NCBI RefSeq assembly: GCF_964204645.1
Contig: NC_134035.1
Coordinates: forward strand, 6,884,501-6,948,500
Length of the DNA stretch: 64,000 nt
From: Tubulanus polymorphus
Lineage: Eukaryota; Nemertea; Palaeonemertea; Tubulaniformes; Tubulanidae
Reading direction: 5' to 3'
Part shown: positions 1 through 11,217 of the stretch, one piece after another
Layout of the letters: each line of letters opens with the position of its first letter
How positions within the stretch are numbered: the first letter of the stretch is position 1
Position numbers and translations under genes: made by a program
Notes under the pieces: generated by a model
The model's database searches: none
Told to the model about the DNA's origin: nothing
What the model saw: only the letters and a program-made list of their open reading frames with translations

Positions 1-2
1 CT

Positions 3-113
3 GACAATGTTGCAGTTCAACCTCATGTTCCTCCTATCTCTAGCCGTCCTAAACGTGAAAGGACAATTCAGAAACGTTATAACGAGTTTGTTGTTAACAT
101 CCCGGGACAATAA
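3..113 (+). pseudogene. C-terminal end of a Ty3/Gypsy-type Pol polyprotein (partial)
   Basis: An open frame enters from the left edge of the window and ends at a TAA at 111-113. The 36 residues are basic and proline-rich and end in a tail with the pattern RPKRERTIQKRYNEF, the sort of tail seen after the integrase domain of Gypsy polyproteins. No catalytic motif lies inside the window, so the assignment rests on the tail plus a polypurine tract and a short LTR-like segment about 115 bases downstream. The rest of the element lies upstream of the window, so its integrity cannot be judged. Confidence 0.55.
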
Positions 114-226
114 TTGGCTGTTATCGGGTACATACAAATACGGTGTTCTTATTCTTAATTTCTATTAAATTTGATTGATTTTTTTTTGTATTCTTGTATG
201 TTTGTTTTTTTTTGGTTTAGGGGAGA

Positions 227-359
227 TGTAATATTCACTACTTATATCTTGTATAGGCTCGTGTCGCCACCTATGATAGAAGAATAAAGGTAGAGCTATA
301 ATAATGGACTCCATTGTGTTTGTTCGCTGAATCTGTCGTCGGTTTTCTTGAACATTACA
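227..359 (+). mobile_element. 3' LTR of a Ty3/Gypsy-like element (133 bp)
   Basis: The segment starts TGTAATATTC and ends GAACATTACA, a near-perfect inverted pair (9 of 10). It is preceded directly by a polypurine tract (AGGGGAGA, 219-226), the primer site for plus-strand synthesis. Together with the polyprotein tail ending at 113 this is the expected order pol, PPT, 3' LTR. The LTR is unusually short but matches the size class of the minus-strand Gypsy LTR at 22223-22318, which also starts TGTAAT in its own sense. Confidence 0.7.
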
Positions 360-769
360 CTTGATGTGTTTATTGAGTTGTGTACGCGACCTTTAGGCCT
401 ACTGAGCTTTACTGTTCTAAACAAACACAGTATAATTGTTGTGATTATTTACTGACTCACGGATTGAACTTCAAACAAAATTTGCAATAAAAAATCCGGC
501 AACATTGCTGCGACGCGTAGTACAAAAGATTTGTTTCTTCATAATCCGAAAATAAAATTGATTTTATGAATTGAATACCCCGGAGACTATCCCCTGTTAA
601 AAAGAGTAGGAATATGATGTTTAGGAGGGTTGAAGTGCAATAGGCCTAAGGCCCTTTTGTCCGGATGCAAGGACACGTAGGCCAACATAGGCTAGTAGCC
701 TCTATCAGGTTAAGCTATGTTACCTGTAAAGGAGGAATCAAATTTATCAGATCGATTAATTAGGAATCA
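360..769. other. no recognisable gene or repeat
   Basis: No open frame, RNA gene or repeat similarity to other parts of the window was seen here. Confidence 0.4.
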
Positions 770-1174
770 GATCGATCGAACAGAAAGTATATTGTTCGAT
801 AGAACAGAATTCTTTCATTCAAACAAAATTTTCTTGTCATGACAATTAGTTTTTCGTTTGAACTAGTTCGACCAAAGTGTTTTTCATTCCAACGAAAACA
901 ATTTTTCGTGGAACTAAATAGTCTTTTTGTTATATAGAGTAATCTTCATTCAATCGAAACTGAAATTATTTTCATTCGAACATTCGTTCAAAAAAATTGT
1001 TTTCGCTCAAATTTTTTTGTCGGCACAAACAATTTTTTGTTCGAACAATAACATAGCCTTATTCGAACAAAATTTTTGTCAGAATGAAAGGTTTTTCGTT
1101 CAAACAGAATTGTTTTTCGCTGATCAAATTTTTTGACGGTACAAAGAGTTTTTCGTTCGAACAATAACATAGCT
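770..1174. repeat. TTCGAA-rich palindromic repeat tract, block 1
   Basis: The stretch is made of imperfect copies of a short palindromic core of the type TTTTTCGTTCGAACAA, alternating with A/T-rich spacers. The longer motif starting AGAAAGTATATTGTTCGAT at 782 recurs at about 2610, 2872 and 3268, so the tract belongs to the same family as block 2. Short open frames on both strands are by-products of the repeat. Confidence 0.65.
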
Positions 1175-1175
1175 T

Positions 1176-2330
1176 TTTAGCCCACTTGGAACTTTAGTCC
1201 CAGCAGGCTATTGCGTTCACTTTTCATCCATTGTCCGTCCGTTCGTCCGACCATCCGTCTGTCCATAGACGGAATCCAGTTATTTTGGGAAGTTTGAAGA
1301 CGCTTCAATCTAATGTCTTGATAGTTGGGTTACACATGTACCCTAGACACATCTTCAGCCCAAAAATTGGCCTTGTCAAGATGGCCGAGTGGCAGCCATT
1401 GTTGTTCACCAAAATCTGCATTTTTTACACGTTTTGAACTTTTTGAGGGAAATTTTGAAGACGCTTTGATCAATTACCTTGATCTTTCGTATATATTTGA
1501 ATGCCCCATTTGAAGGGCCCATCAGCATAAGAAAAATTGGGTCGATCGGACTCAAGATAGCCGTCCTGTGACCTTTTTGCAATTTGTGATGGGTATTTTT
1601 TGGAAAGGGATGTTTTATACCTGAGACAGGTCTATTATTGATCAGCCAATTATGACGCATTTGGTGGCCATCTTGGTGCCATCAGTACTCATTTATAGGT
1701 TGGAAACAGTTTTGCCACATTATTTTGATACCTAAGCATATTTTGTTACCACAATCAATTGGTAAGTGGTAGCTCATAATGTGTTCTATGATTTTGGTGA
1801 GTTTCAAAGTCATTGGTTTTTGTATATGGCCACCAGGGGGCATTGAATAATACAATAACTTAGTCTTACTATATTATATTCATACCTATGCATATTTTGT
1901 TACCGCAATCAATTGCAAAGTTGTAGCTCATCGTCTATGATTGTGGCGAGTTTTAAGGCCATTAGTTATTCTATATGGTCACCAGGGGGCATTGAATAAC
2001 TTAGTATTTCCTTATAACATGATCAATTGCAAAGTTTTAGTTCATGATATGTTCTATGATTGTGGTGAGTTTCAAGGTCATTGGGTTTTGCATATGGTCA
2101 CCCGTGAGCGTTGAATAGTAGAATAACTAAGTATTTCCATATTGAATTGGTAACGAGGCATATTTTGTTATCAACAAATTACAAAATCGTAGCTGCTGAC
2201 ATGTTCTATGATTATGGTGAGTTTCAAGGTTATTGGTTTTTGTATATGGTCACCAGGGGGCGTTGAATATTGAAATTGTTAGATTGTTGAGCATTTGAAA
2301 CCACCTCCCAAGTGGGCATGGTGTCCCTGG
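1176..2330 (+). mobile_element. HINE/Helentron-like non-autonomous element, copy 1 (family A)
   Basis: The copy begins TTTTTAGCCCACTTGGAACT and ends with CTCCCAAGTGGGC plus about 13 further bases. The block GCCCACTTGGGA at the start (clean in copy 2) is the inverse of TCCCAAGTGGGC near the end, giving asymmetric terminal inverted repeats. The centre (about 1715-2285) holds roughly four diverged tandem units of 115-150 bp, each with a 'gttgaata...cttagtatttc' segment. No coding frame is present. The same layout recurs at 32208-33791, reversed at 54231-55380, and as fragments near 7.1, 31.8, 42.8 and 47.8 kb. This architecture is that of HINE/DINE-1/pearl-type elements mobilised by Helentrons; that classification is inference. 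Confidence 0.55.
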
Positions 2331-2334
2331 ACAA

Positions 2335-2610
2335 CATGAATATGTCCTTGTATCAAGTCAACATAGTCATGACGACTTGCCGCCTTATGTCGCTTAGTCA
2401 GTCATCTTAGTCGTCATTTTACTGGCGTCCTCATCTAGCATTTCGACGTGTCTTCAAATGATGGCTTGTCCTGTAAAAAATGGACAAAAAATTGAAATTT
2501 GTTGCGAAAACGTCACGATATTTGACGCGATGTATCGCGATATGTCAACAAAAATATGGCGACTTGTCAAGTTGGAACGAGACAACTGAGGCCCTTTATC
2601 GCTCCCGTAG
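2335..2610. repeat. diverged copy of the TCGACATATCGCGATA repeat
   Basis: The segment is clearly similar to 53215-53462: both share 'actggcgtcctcatct', 'atttcgacgtgtcttcaaat', a run of cgatatgtc-type words and the end 'aggccctttatcgct'. At the 53-kb copy this sequence is the right arm of a fold-back structure; here only that arm is present. Confidence 0.6.
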
Positions 2611-3500
2611 AAAGTATATTGTTCGATCGAACAGAACTGTTTTCATTCGAACAAAATTTTCTTGTCGTAACAAGAAGTTTTTTGTTCGAACAAGTATATT
2701 TGATCGAAGTAATTTCATTTGAAAGAAAAAAATTTTCGTAGAAGTAAATAGTCTTTTCGTTATAAAGCGAAAAGAATATTGTTCGAGCAAATTGTTTTTC
2801 GTTCGAAAAATAACGTAGTTTTGGTTCCAACAAATGTTTTTGTCGCAAGGAAAAGTTTTCCGTTCGAAAAAAAGAATATTGTTCGATCCAACAGAATTGT
2901 TTTCATTCGAACAAAATTTTCTTGTCAGGACATTAAGTTTTTCGTTCGAACAATTTCATTCCAAAGAAAGATTGTCGTGGAACTAAATAGCCATTTCGTT
3001 CTAATGAGTCCTCTTCATTCAAGCATAATAATCTTCTCACTCGAACTAAAAGTTTTAATATGAACCTGGGTTTTCTTTTTATCCAATATTCATATTAAGC
3101 CTTTTTCAGATTGATTTCATTCCAACAAAACTTTTTGAAGAAATCGTTCGATCAAAATCGTTTTCGCTCAACTATTTTTTTTTGTTGGAACAGTTTTTCG
3201 TTTGAACAATAACATAGCTATTTATGTGAACAAATTTTTTTGTCAGAACGTAAAGTTTTTCGTTTGAACAAAAAGTAAATTGTTCTATTGACGAGAATTG
3301 TTTTCATTTGGAACAAAGTTTTCTTTTGTTGAAACATAAAGTAATCCGAGTAATCCGTTCGAACAAGGACATTGTTCGATCAAAAAGTTTTTCAATCCAA
3401 AGAAAAAAATTGTTGTTGAACTAAGTAGTCTTTTTGTTGCAATGTAATATTCAGAGCTATCTTCAATCGACATATAGTATCTTCTCACTTGAACAAAAAG
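2611..3500. repeat. TTCGAA-rich palindromic repeat tract, block 2
   Basis: At least three diverged units start near 2611, 2872 and 3268 with a version of AGTATATTGTTCGATCGAAC and continue with 'ttttcattcgaacaaaattttcttgtc' type words. Unit lengths differ (about 260 and 400 bp). The block directly abuts the repeat ending at 2610, as if block 1 (770-1174) and block 2 were once one array split by the intervening elements. Confidence 0.6.
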
Positions 3501-3660
3501 GTATGATATTTGAACTTTGGTTTTCTTCGTATCCAATATCCATATTATGCCTTTTTCACGTTGAAGCTCATCTTCCATGTTTCTGACCACATACGGAACA
3601 CAGATTGTTTAGGTCATTTTGGAAATTTCCTAGGTCCTGTACATTTCGATTACGCACTTA

Positions 3661-4172
3661 TCAGGACAGTTAAGAGAAGACGATTTATGATACTACCTTG
3701 TGTGACTCCACCAGATAGACCTACTTTTTTCCAGATTAGACAGTTCTGTTGATATCGGCCACCTGTTTTTCCGTTCAGAGAAATCTGCCGAGCCATTTCA
3801 GCAACCCATCATTGATACCGTTTCCATATAGCTTGTTTAGTAATGACTTATGTTGTACCTTAACAAATGCTTTTTCGAAATCCATAAAGCCTAATTAAGG
3901 CCTAACAGTCGCGTTTCCAGAGTCAAATAACCATCTGGTCCAGTCGTCCATGGTTTTAAAGTAGACCAAATTGACTAATTGTAGACCTTCCATTTATAAC
4001 ACGGGTTGACCGGTGAACAGGGTTTGAATTCCCTTCATTTTCAATTCAATAGCACGGTGGGGCTGGGTCAACATGATACACACAATCATGGTCGACACAG
4101 TATCCAGACAAGATCAAGAATAGTACGAAAATGACTGTGCAGAAAACCCATTATCGCTGCTTTGCAGCTATA
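3661..4172 (-). pseudogene. LINE reverse transcriptase fragment, copy 1
   Basis: On the minus strand about 3920-3780 translates to a non-LTR retrotransposon RT segment: FEKAFVKVQH followed by LLNKLYGNGIND and LLKWL, the usual region between RT motif A and the next block, where D-F-x-K-A-F-D-K-V is expected (D-to-V change after F). Further on the frame is broken. The plus-strand 3' end of the fragment is a GCTGC-TTT-GCAGC hairpin (about 4155-4171), which also bounds the copies at 18527-19308 and 52179-52520, so it is probably the 5' border of the family. It ends about 30 bases before a GH35 exon. Confidence 0.65.
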
Positions 4173-4201
4173 TTGTTTATATTGTTGTTCTTTCTTTCAA
4201 G

Positions 4202-4336
4202 AATACATGAAGAATTTGGTTTACATTTTGGATAAAAGAATCACGTCAGTGAATTTATACATGTTTCACGGAGGAACTAATTTCGGTTTTATGAATGGTG
4301 CAAACTCACCTGACCAGTTTACGATTACTAGTTACG
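4202..4336 (+). CDS. GH35 exon a: end of the catalytic barrel
   Basis: Acceptor AG at 4200-4201 after a pyrimidine tract; donor GTAAGT at 4337. The translation contains VNLYMFHGGTNFGFMNGA and then SPDQFTITSY, a signature of GH35 beta-galactosidases. It ends in phase 1 with a G that joins AT of the next exon to restore the Asp of the family motif TSYDYDA. Confidence 0.88.
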
Positions 4337-4339
4337 GTA

Positions 4340-6410
4340 AGTAGACAAAATCTGGCCTCTATTCAGTCATAGAAAATCCATATTACAGAATCAATTTTGG
4401 TTAGATACATTAAACAGCTGTGCTTCAACAATGGAAAAAACTGAATATAGATTCAATTGAAAATCTGATATCGAATATAAATTATGTATTATATTCATGG
4501 ATCTGTGCTGTATTTGTTCTATGGGGTCCAGATTCTTTTCTCCATTTTCAAGTTCTGTGCCCTTCAAAAATCCATGACCCCTTTCGTGAGTTTAGTTAGA
4601 CAGAGTTGAAATTAGTTGAGATTAGATTTTTCCAGCATTTTAAACCTTAAGTCAAATTTATTTAAGAACTTAAGAAATGGATCCAAAGCTATAAACTTCA
4701 TAAGTATTTTGAATCTCATCCTTGGCAGCAGAGCATCGTGGACACAGCTCAAAATGCTCCAAAGTTTTAAAATTTTTCGTACGTTTTAACCGGCATAGCG
4801 TTGTTACATTCATTCCCTTGATCTCGTTCCATCACATCCCCAGGGAGGGACTCATGTGTCCAAATGTATTTGGCACTCAAAGTAACAGAGAGCATATCTG
4901 AATTTGGTTTAATATATTTTATTTCTTAGTTTACAGTTGTCAATTAGTGATTTACTAGCTGGACAGTATTTATACTTAAATAATAGGCCTACTCCAATGA
5001 AACCAGTTGGTTTGTTTCATCACACCAGGGGGTATTCCCTTTTCATTCATAAAAGATGTGAAACGGATCTAACGAACTATCGGATATAACAAACTTTTTA
5101 TTTTTCCTCCAGTGGTTCATTAGTACGAGGCTTGCTGGCAAACGCTGCTTGCTGGCGCTTGCCAATATACATGAAAATAAGCTTTCATTTAAACTATTAT
5201 AGCAGAGTGCTTAGTTTTCTGTTTGATAGAATTGGTAATAAATTGTAATTTCTTGTGACCTGCTAACTAATATACTTTGCAGCAAACTCTAGGTATAGGT
5301 GGTGGTCTGAATATTTTAGTGGTAAAATCCAGGATTTAAAACGATCTACTTACATACGCCGATTTTTTACGGCACTGGTATGTTATGTAGCTTCTGCGGC
5401 CATACATTGTAAAAGGTTGTCATGACTCAATATTTAGCTACCCTCTGATTGGTGATACCATGTGAATTTTACTCAAATATTTTTCAAAAAAAATTTTTTC
5501 CAAATAGAAAATAGTTTTCCTGTCTACCTGTCTGTACCCTACAAAATTTTGAAATATGTTTATTTTTGGCCTTGATTTGACGTCACGAATTAAAAAGGAT
5601 TTTCATAAGCAATGCCATGTTTTCAAGGTAAACCAGACTTTCCCCTTGGGCAATTTATTTTAAGTGATTCGGCCATGTCTGTCTCTAACAAGCTTCACTA
5701 GTAAGAAGGAAGGCCGCTTCCACTAAATTACCACTATTATTGACGAATTGACAATTAGTTGTTAAATGTTGCGCACTTACGCGTTAATTGAGGTCACTAA
5801 TCAATCAAAAGCATTACAATGGTTGCGAACATGCTCCTTACGATAATAGCTACCTACCTACTGTACAAATCTGTCTTTTTTTCTGGAGAATTGACCCTAC
5901 CTTTTGTGAAAATACAGCGTTCTATATTCAGAAAAATTTTTACGGATTTTTATTCACCTGAGAATACAGAAAAATTTGATGAGTTACAGAAAAAATCATT
6001 TTCATGTCAAATTGCATCATTCTTTCTATAATCTCTAAGAATCGCCTTTGTTAACTCAAACTCTCAATATGACACTGTACTGGTGCGCCATCTGTACTAA
6101 GATGGGGGACAAGTAATGTCACAAGTCGGAAAAAAATGTTTTTGTTCAACGTAACCCTAATACAGATTTCAAGACCTCAATACTGATTTTAAAAATGTCT
6201 TCTGGTTTGAATATTCGGCACTTCTGGAAAATTTTTTAAGATACTGATTAACTTGGACAAGTGTTCAGCAAAAGATAAAATCTAGGTTGCCGGCTCTATA
6301 GATACAGCCTGGATTGATGAAAATCATGATATTTTTTTGTGAGATCTTCATCTAGAAAACTAGCCAATTAAATATAACATGTCTTTCTCTTGCTGTTATT
6401 AAATCAATAG
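4340..6410 (+). other. intron of the GH35 gene, including a family C fragment
   Basis: Apart from the family C fragment listed separately (about 5130-5685) no gene was recognised. An ORF at 5819-6031 shows no domain and is probably chance. Confidence 0.6.
5130..5685 (+). repeat. fragment of family C element
   Basis: Shares a long colinear series of words with 45740-46003 plus 48575-48837 and with 63020-63570: 'gttttctgtttgatagaat', 'tgaatatt.tagtggtaaa', 'ccaggattta.aacgatct', 'gacgtcacgaattaaaa' and the end 'caaggtaaacca.actttgccc.tgggcaattta'. Only the 3' half is present. Confidence 0.65.
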
Positions 6411-6500
6411 ATTACGATGCTTTATTGAACGAATTTGGAAATACAACAGAAAAATTCTTCAAAACCCGTGAATTGATTCAACAATATCAGCCATTTGCAG
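6411..6500 (+). CDS. GH35 exon b
   Basis: Acceptor AATAG before 6411, donor GTATGT at 6501. Translates (with the preceding G) to DYDALLNEFGNTTEKFF and then KTRELIQQYQ, matching the family pattern YDAPLSEAGDxTxKYFxLR. It ends in phase 1. Confidence 0.88.
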
Positions 6501-7074
6501 GTATGTTAGTTTAATAAGGAATCACTTATCAATACCTTATCTTGGTAATCCTTGTTAAGATACTTTTGAAAGAGTAAATGTATGGTCAGTACCACTTGAG
6601 CCTCTCTCTCTCTCTCTGGGTTAAATATATTTTAACTGCAATTAACTTCACCAAAATCATGTATACTATGAGGCAGCATTGAACTGGAGTTATCTGTGAA
6701 GTATGTATTGATTAAGGGACAGAGATGAAAATGTAGATTCTGCTTGTTCCAACTTAAAACTGAAAGAAGTTTTATTATGACTATCCATCATATCTTTCCC
6801 ATTGCCCTGGAATTGAACTTTCGGTAGATAGTCAATTGTAAAACCACAAAAGAACGACCATATTTGAAAACTTCATCGTTGAATAGTAGCAAATATATTC
6901 CAAAAATAGAATAATCCGTAGTACAATATTACAATTGTCCAAAACTATTTAATTTTATAGAAAACCCTCATCTATGGATTTATTACTCAATGTTGAAGAT
7001 GTTTTCCATGCAAATGGAAAATTGACCTGATATAATGCTTTCTTCATAGAGCATTTACCATCTCAAGTAATAAT

Positions 7075-7285
7075 CACTTTTCCTGTGGCCTTTTGCCCAA
7101 ACAGGTCATTTTGCCCTGAATTCCGAGACGTGTAGCTCCCAAATGGTTTACCGTTTTTCATTGAAATTTGTGATGATAATACTTTGAGAAGTGTTGGTAA
7201 ATATCCTAAACAGATTCTTTGATCAGTTAAGCGTGACGCACTTGGCAGCCATCTTAGTGTCATCACTCCTCATTTATAGTTAGAA
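7075..7285 (+). repeat. degraded fragment of HINE-like family A
   Basis: Matches the family A segment 'tgacgcacttggcagccatctt.gtgtcatcactcctcatt' found at 48180-48245. Ends are not defined. The surrounding 6.5-8.2 kb intron DNA shows no other feature. Confidence 0.5.
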
Positions 7286-8189
7286 AAAGGATTTTATGGT
7301 CATTTTGTAGCTAGTAAAAATCCTGCCGTTCACCGAACAAAACCAGTAGTATCTCTACTGCCATGGATATAGTCCCATAACGCTGTATCTGATAGAACTG
7401 ATAATCCGATAAAAAATTGGCTGTTACATGTCATTTGCCTGTAACCAATGATTAGCTACGACTATCCCTGTTGTATTTAGGATCCAAACATTGTGATGAA
7501 CTATGGAAATTTTTGAGGCGCATGAAGGGCTGACCTGTCGTTGAATTTTCTATATTGGTTTTACCTTGCAATAAAATCTTATCCCCATTACTATCCTTAC
7601 AGGTGCTCGTGCACTGATAGATTCGAAAGTAATTCATATAAACTGCGCAGTTCATAGTTTACACTAACTGGGAGAGGATTGGTAGATTATTGTCTCTGTA
7701 GGGCGGGTTTGTCACTAGCCCGTGATTCTTTTTTTAAAGCACTGCGAGTGAGGGATTTTCCTCAGGAAAATTACCCGTGGTGCCAGCCGGAATCACGTGA
7801 AGCAGTTTTCATGGAAAATGAATACAGTAACGATGTGTCAACAAGGCACAAACATTGGCTATTGAACCAATAGTGTTTATTTTTGGTGTCATGGTTTGGC
7901 TTAATGAGTTCTCGAGCCAACAAAAATTCCATAGTGATTGAGTTATTTTAAGGGGGTTTATTCTTGAAAAACACGCAAAATCCCTGCTTTTTAGCACTAA
8001 GTAATCGCACGTTTTTACATATGACAATTTGCATACTTGGAATTGAAATATATAAAAGTTCAATCCTTCCTGGAAGTGTTGCCGTTTTATGTGCGATTTA
8101 TCTCGATGTTCTTTTCGACCTACAGGCCCTCACTTATTAAACCCCCTAAATTTTTTCGCTTCTATTTATCTGAATTGACCTTGTTACTT

Positions 8190-8350
8190 GAGCTACAATG
8201 AATGTGATTGGCTGTTTGTGGGATATACGGGAATTCTGGGAAATTCGGCGCTTCTGATGTAATTGGGAAAGCCCATTGGGAAAGCCCAATGTGGAACCCA
8301 AAACAAAATGGTGAGCATTTCATTTGACTAGGTATCGTATGTTCACTTCC
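8190..8350 (+). repeat. small fragment of family C element
   Basis: 'gtgattggctgttt.tggga' followed by 'gggaattc.gg' and 'tgggaaagcc' matches 45400-45500 and 62695-62800. The match is short and diverged. Confidence 0.45.
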
Positions 8351-8764
8351 GAACAAGCAAGTATGACGATACCAATGAAGTTTTGGCTTAGATTTGTCTT
8401 GTCAATGCCTTAAAGACCTGCTAACCCGTATGGTTTAACCGCGGCCATCGGCTTTTTTGTGAACCGTGTTACTGCTCTACTCTATTCAATTCTAGTACGA
8501 AGAATTGTGAGAAGTGATAAATTAATAATGGACTAAATTGTCTGTAGACAATCGCGGGCAGTGGAATGCTCTCATCTATTCATCTATCTAATCAGCAGTC
8601 AGTTTTTTCAACACTGATTTAGAGGTGGGAACTAGTCTACACACAGATTGCTATTGTACTACGGAAATCCGTGTGAAGCGATCATTAGAGAATGTACAGT
8701 ACGGTTATCACACGCGTGCTGTTAAAAAAACAAACACAGATGAGACTAGGAGGGTCACGCGTGT

Positions 8765-8905
8765 ATATTTCCGTCGAGTACTGTACCCTTTCCTATGGTT
8801 TTTGCCAATATTTTCTAAATTTGGATTTATCGCCAATGGTTTTTCTATACGACCCGGCCCTGCGGTATTGCATTTAGCCACCGGCGAAATCCGTCATCTT
8901 TTTTC
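8765..8905 (+). repeat. DIRS left inverted terminal repeat
   Basis: Starts about ATATTTCCGTCGAG and includes 'cctttcctatggtttttgcc' and 'cgacccggccctgcggta'. The reverse complement is found at 14580-14742. The outermost bases differ between the two ITRs (ACTGTACCC versus AGTACTTACCC), as is usual for DIRS elements. Confidence 0.88.
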
Positions 8906-9103
8906 TTGGCGTTCTCGCAGTAGAACGCGTTGGATTTTTTCGCCGTAAAAATCTGGGAATTAGGATATTAGGGAGTTTTCACTCTCATAACGGTGAGTCC
9001 GTTCGGTTTGGGGGTTATCCCTGATTTCTTTTTTTCCGTAAGAATTTTATTTACAAATATAATTTGATTGAATTGAATTGTTTTGATTTGTAACAGGATA
9101 ATT

Positions 9104-11217
9104 ATGCCACCCCCTCCTAAGGGTCAGCATCGTGGCGGGGAGGGATGCGGGCATTTGTTTGGCGCCTGGGACAACCACGATTCATGTGCGTCGTGCAGGC
9201 GCAAATCCGGTCAAATATGTGCAAGGAGCAATCCTTGCAATATTTGCGTCGTGTGGTCCGAGGACCTTTGGCTTCGGGCCGATAAGGCTCTTAAACTAAG
9301 AGATCGTCGTCGAGTTAGCAGGGATTCGTCGGTTTCGGCCGATGTGCCAACCGACGTTTCTAATCCTGTTTCTTATCGTAAAGCGGAGCGGTCGCCGGTC
9401 GTTCAGGTACGATCGGCTTCCCAACTCCGTTCACCGGGGAGGAACGCTGGTTAACCGGCACCGGTCTCCGGTCATTCACCGGTCTCTGGTCGTTCACCGG
9501 TTCGGCCGGTTCAAACTACATGTTCGGAACCGAGCACGCGCCACGGTATTCGCGAACGGCCCGCACCGGTTCGGTCGGTACCGGTCCGGTTCGGTCCGGT
9601 CCGGTCCAGACGTCGTCCGGTCCAGACGTCGTCCGGTTCAAAACATCCGGTACGTTCATCGTCTGATTCTGATCGTCGCTCTGGGGATAGAGCTGGCTCT
9701 CCCACTAGATTTAGACGCTGTGAGCGTAATAAACGAGCAAGATCTCCTTCTCGCAGATCAAGGTTTGATCGCTAGAGGGACTACGATCGTTATTGTCGGA
9801 AGTTTCGCCGTCGGTCTTCTCATCGTTCGTCGAAGTCGGTTAGCGATGAAAGCGATTCTTCTAGTAGGTCGCGATCCCGTTCGAGGGACCGTCACCGAAG
9901 TCGGCATGATCGTCGGGATACTGGAAAATACCTGACTCAGAAGGATTTCCATGTATTTGAGGAGAAAATTTTAAACTTGTTATCTTCGTCGCAACAAGTC
10001 GCTGCAACTTCTACAACAGGTAAGCCTATTCCTGATTGTCCGTTTAGAAGTTCGCCAGCCCACTCAGTTTTTCGGAATTCTGACTCTGAATTCCTGGATG
10101 CTGCGGTAGGGTCTGATTTCAATGAGGATCCGGTCCCAGAGGCGGCAATTCCTTCTGGGGTCGTTCCTGTCGCAAGCAATTGTGGGTTGCCCCAGACGAT
10201 GGGGGCTTCCCTGGCTCGCAATGTATCTCCGTCCCGTTCAGTTTTATCCGAACCAGCGGGGGACATGCCATTTAGCTTAACGTTTTACGGGAATCGTCAG
10301 CGGTTTCGAGAGAATGGGCTCGATTGGATACGCAATTATGGGGTGAATGTCGGCCTGGAACATTTTCATTTCCCCCTCCAGAATGGGGTATGAAATCTGG
10401 GAAATATTTTAGTTCAACCGATCCACCTATAGGCGCATTTCGCTCGGCGTATTACGCAACTCCAGGTGCTGTGGATCACAGTCATAACTGCCTGGATGCT
10501 GATTATACTTTGATCAGCCCGGATACTGTTACAGCACAGTCGGGTATTCGTTTGCCTAAGTCCGGTTTGGTGGCCATGACGTCAATCCTGGACAATCTTA
10601 CCAGGGTTGGTTCGTTTCAAGATATGGCACTTAAGGTGTTGACGGGTGAGCTTCGCGAGACTCACGCCGCCGTTCATGCGGGCTCCGACCCAGAGTCAGT
10701 TGCCCTAAAACTGGAGGGAATGGACCGGATTATCCAATCTTTGGCTCGGTCTGTTTCGCATGTAATTCCGTTGTCGGTTCGGGGTCAGGCTAATCTGGTG
10801 TTAGCCTCCCGTCAGTCAATGATGGACTCCAGTGCCAAAACTCGTCTACCGGATATGGTGTCCAATGCTTTGCTGGGAGCCCCATTGGGGACGTCTTCAC
10901 GTCTTTTCTCCGGTTGGTGCGCTCCGGTTTCCGCAGAGCTGAGGAAGATTCGGGAGGTTCAGGCCAAGTCCAACCCCCGAACTCCGTGGAAAAAGCGTTC
11001 TGGTCCGACGCCGGCGGCGCAAGGTTCGGCACGGACGCAAACAGGACCATCTCAAACTTCAGCGCTTTCTCAGGCGGCTTCGGATGCCGGTTGGAGAACT
11101 AGCGCGCAACTTCAACAATCGTGTCAAGCCTCGTCCGGTCGTAACAGTTCCGGTTCGTATCGAGGCAAGGGGAAGGCTCCAAAAAGGGGCTCTTCCTTTC
11201 GGAAAAACTCGAAATGA
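9104..11217 (+). pseudogene. DIRS Gag-like ORF1, disrupted
   Basis: Start chosen at ATG 9104 (MPPPPKGQHRGG). The N-terminus has a cysteine/histidine cluster (CGHLFGAWDNHDSCASCR, then CARSNPCNIC) typical of DIRS ORF1, followed by an Arg/Ser/Pro-rich stretch built of CCGGT repeats (9450-9720). The same frame has a TAA at 9452-9454 and a TAG at 9773-9775, and then runs open to a stop at 10393. A frameshift around 10290-10320 moves the homology to the next frame, which carries the conserved FPPPEWG segment and continues to 11217. The 3' end overlaps the RT frame by 134 bases. The product would package element RNA; as it stands it cannot be made in full. Confidence 0.8.

Noticed and set aside
8625-8948. 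107-codon ORF at the DIRS left end
   Set aside because: It runs across the left ITR border and has no domain; chance frame.
9342-9935. 197-codon ORF in the DIRS Gag region
   Set aside because: Alternative frame of the Arg/Ser-rich part of Gag; the Gag frame itself is open apart from two stops.
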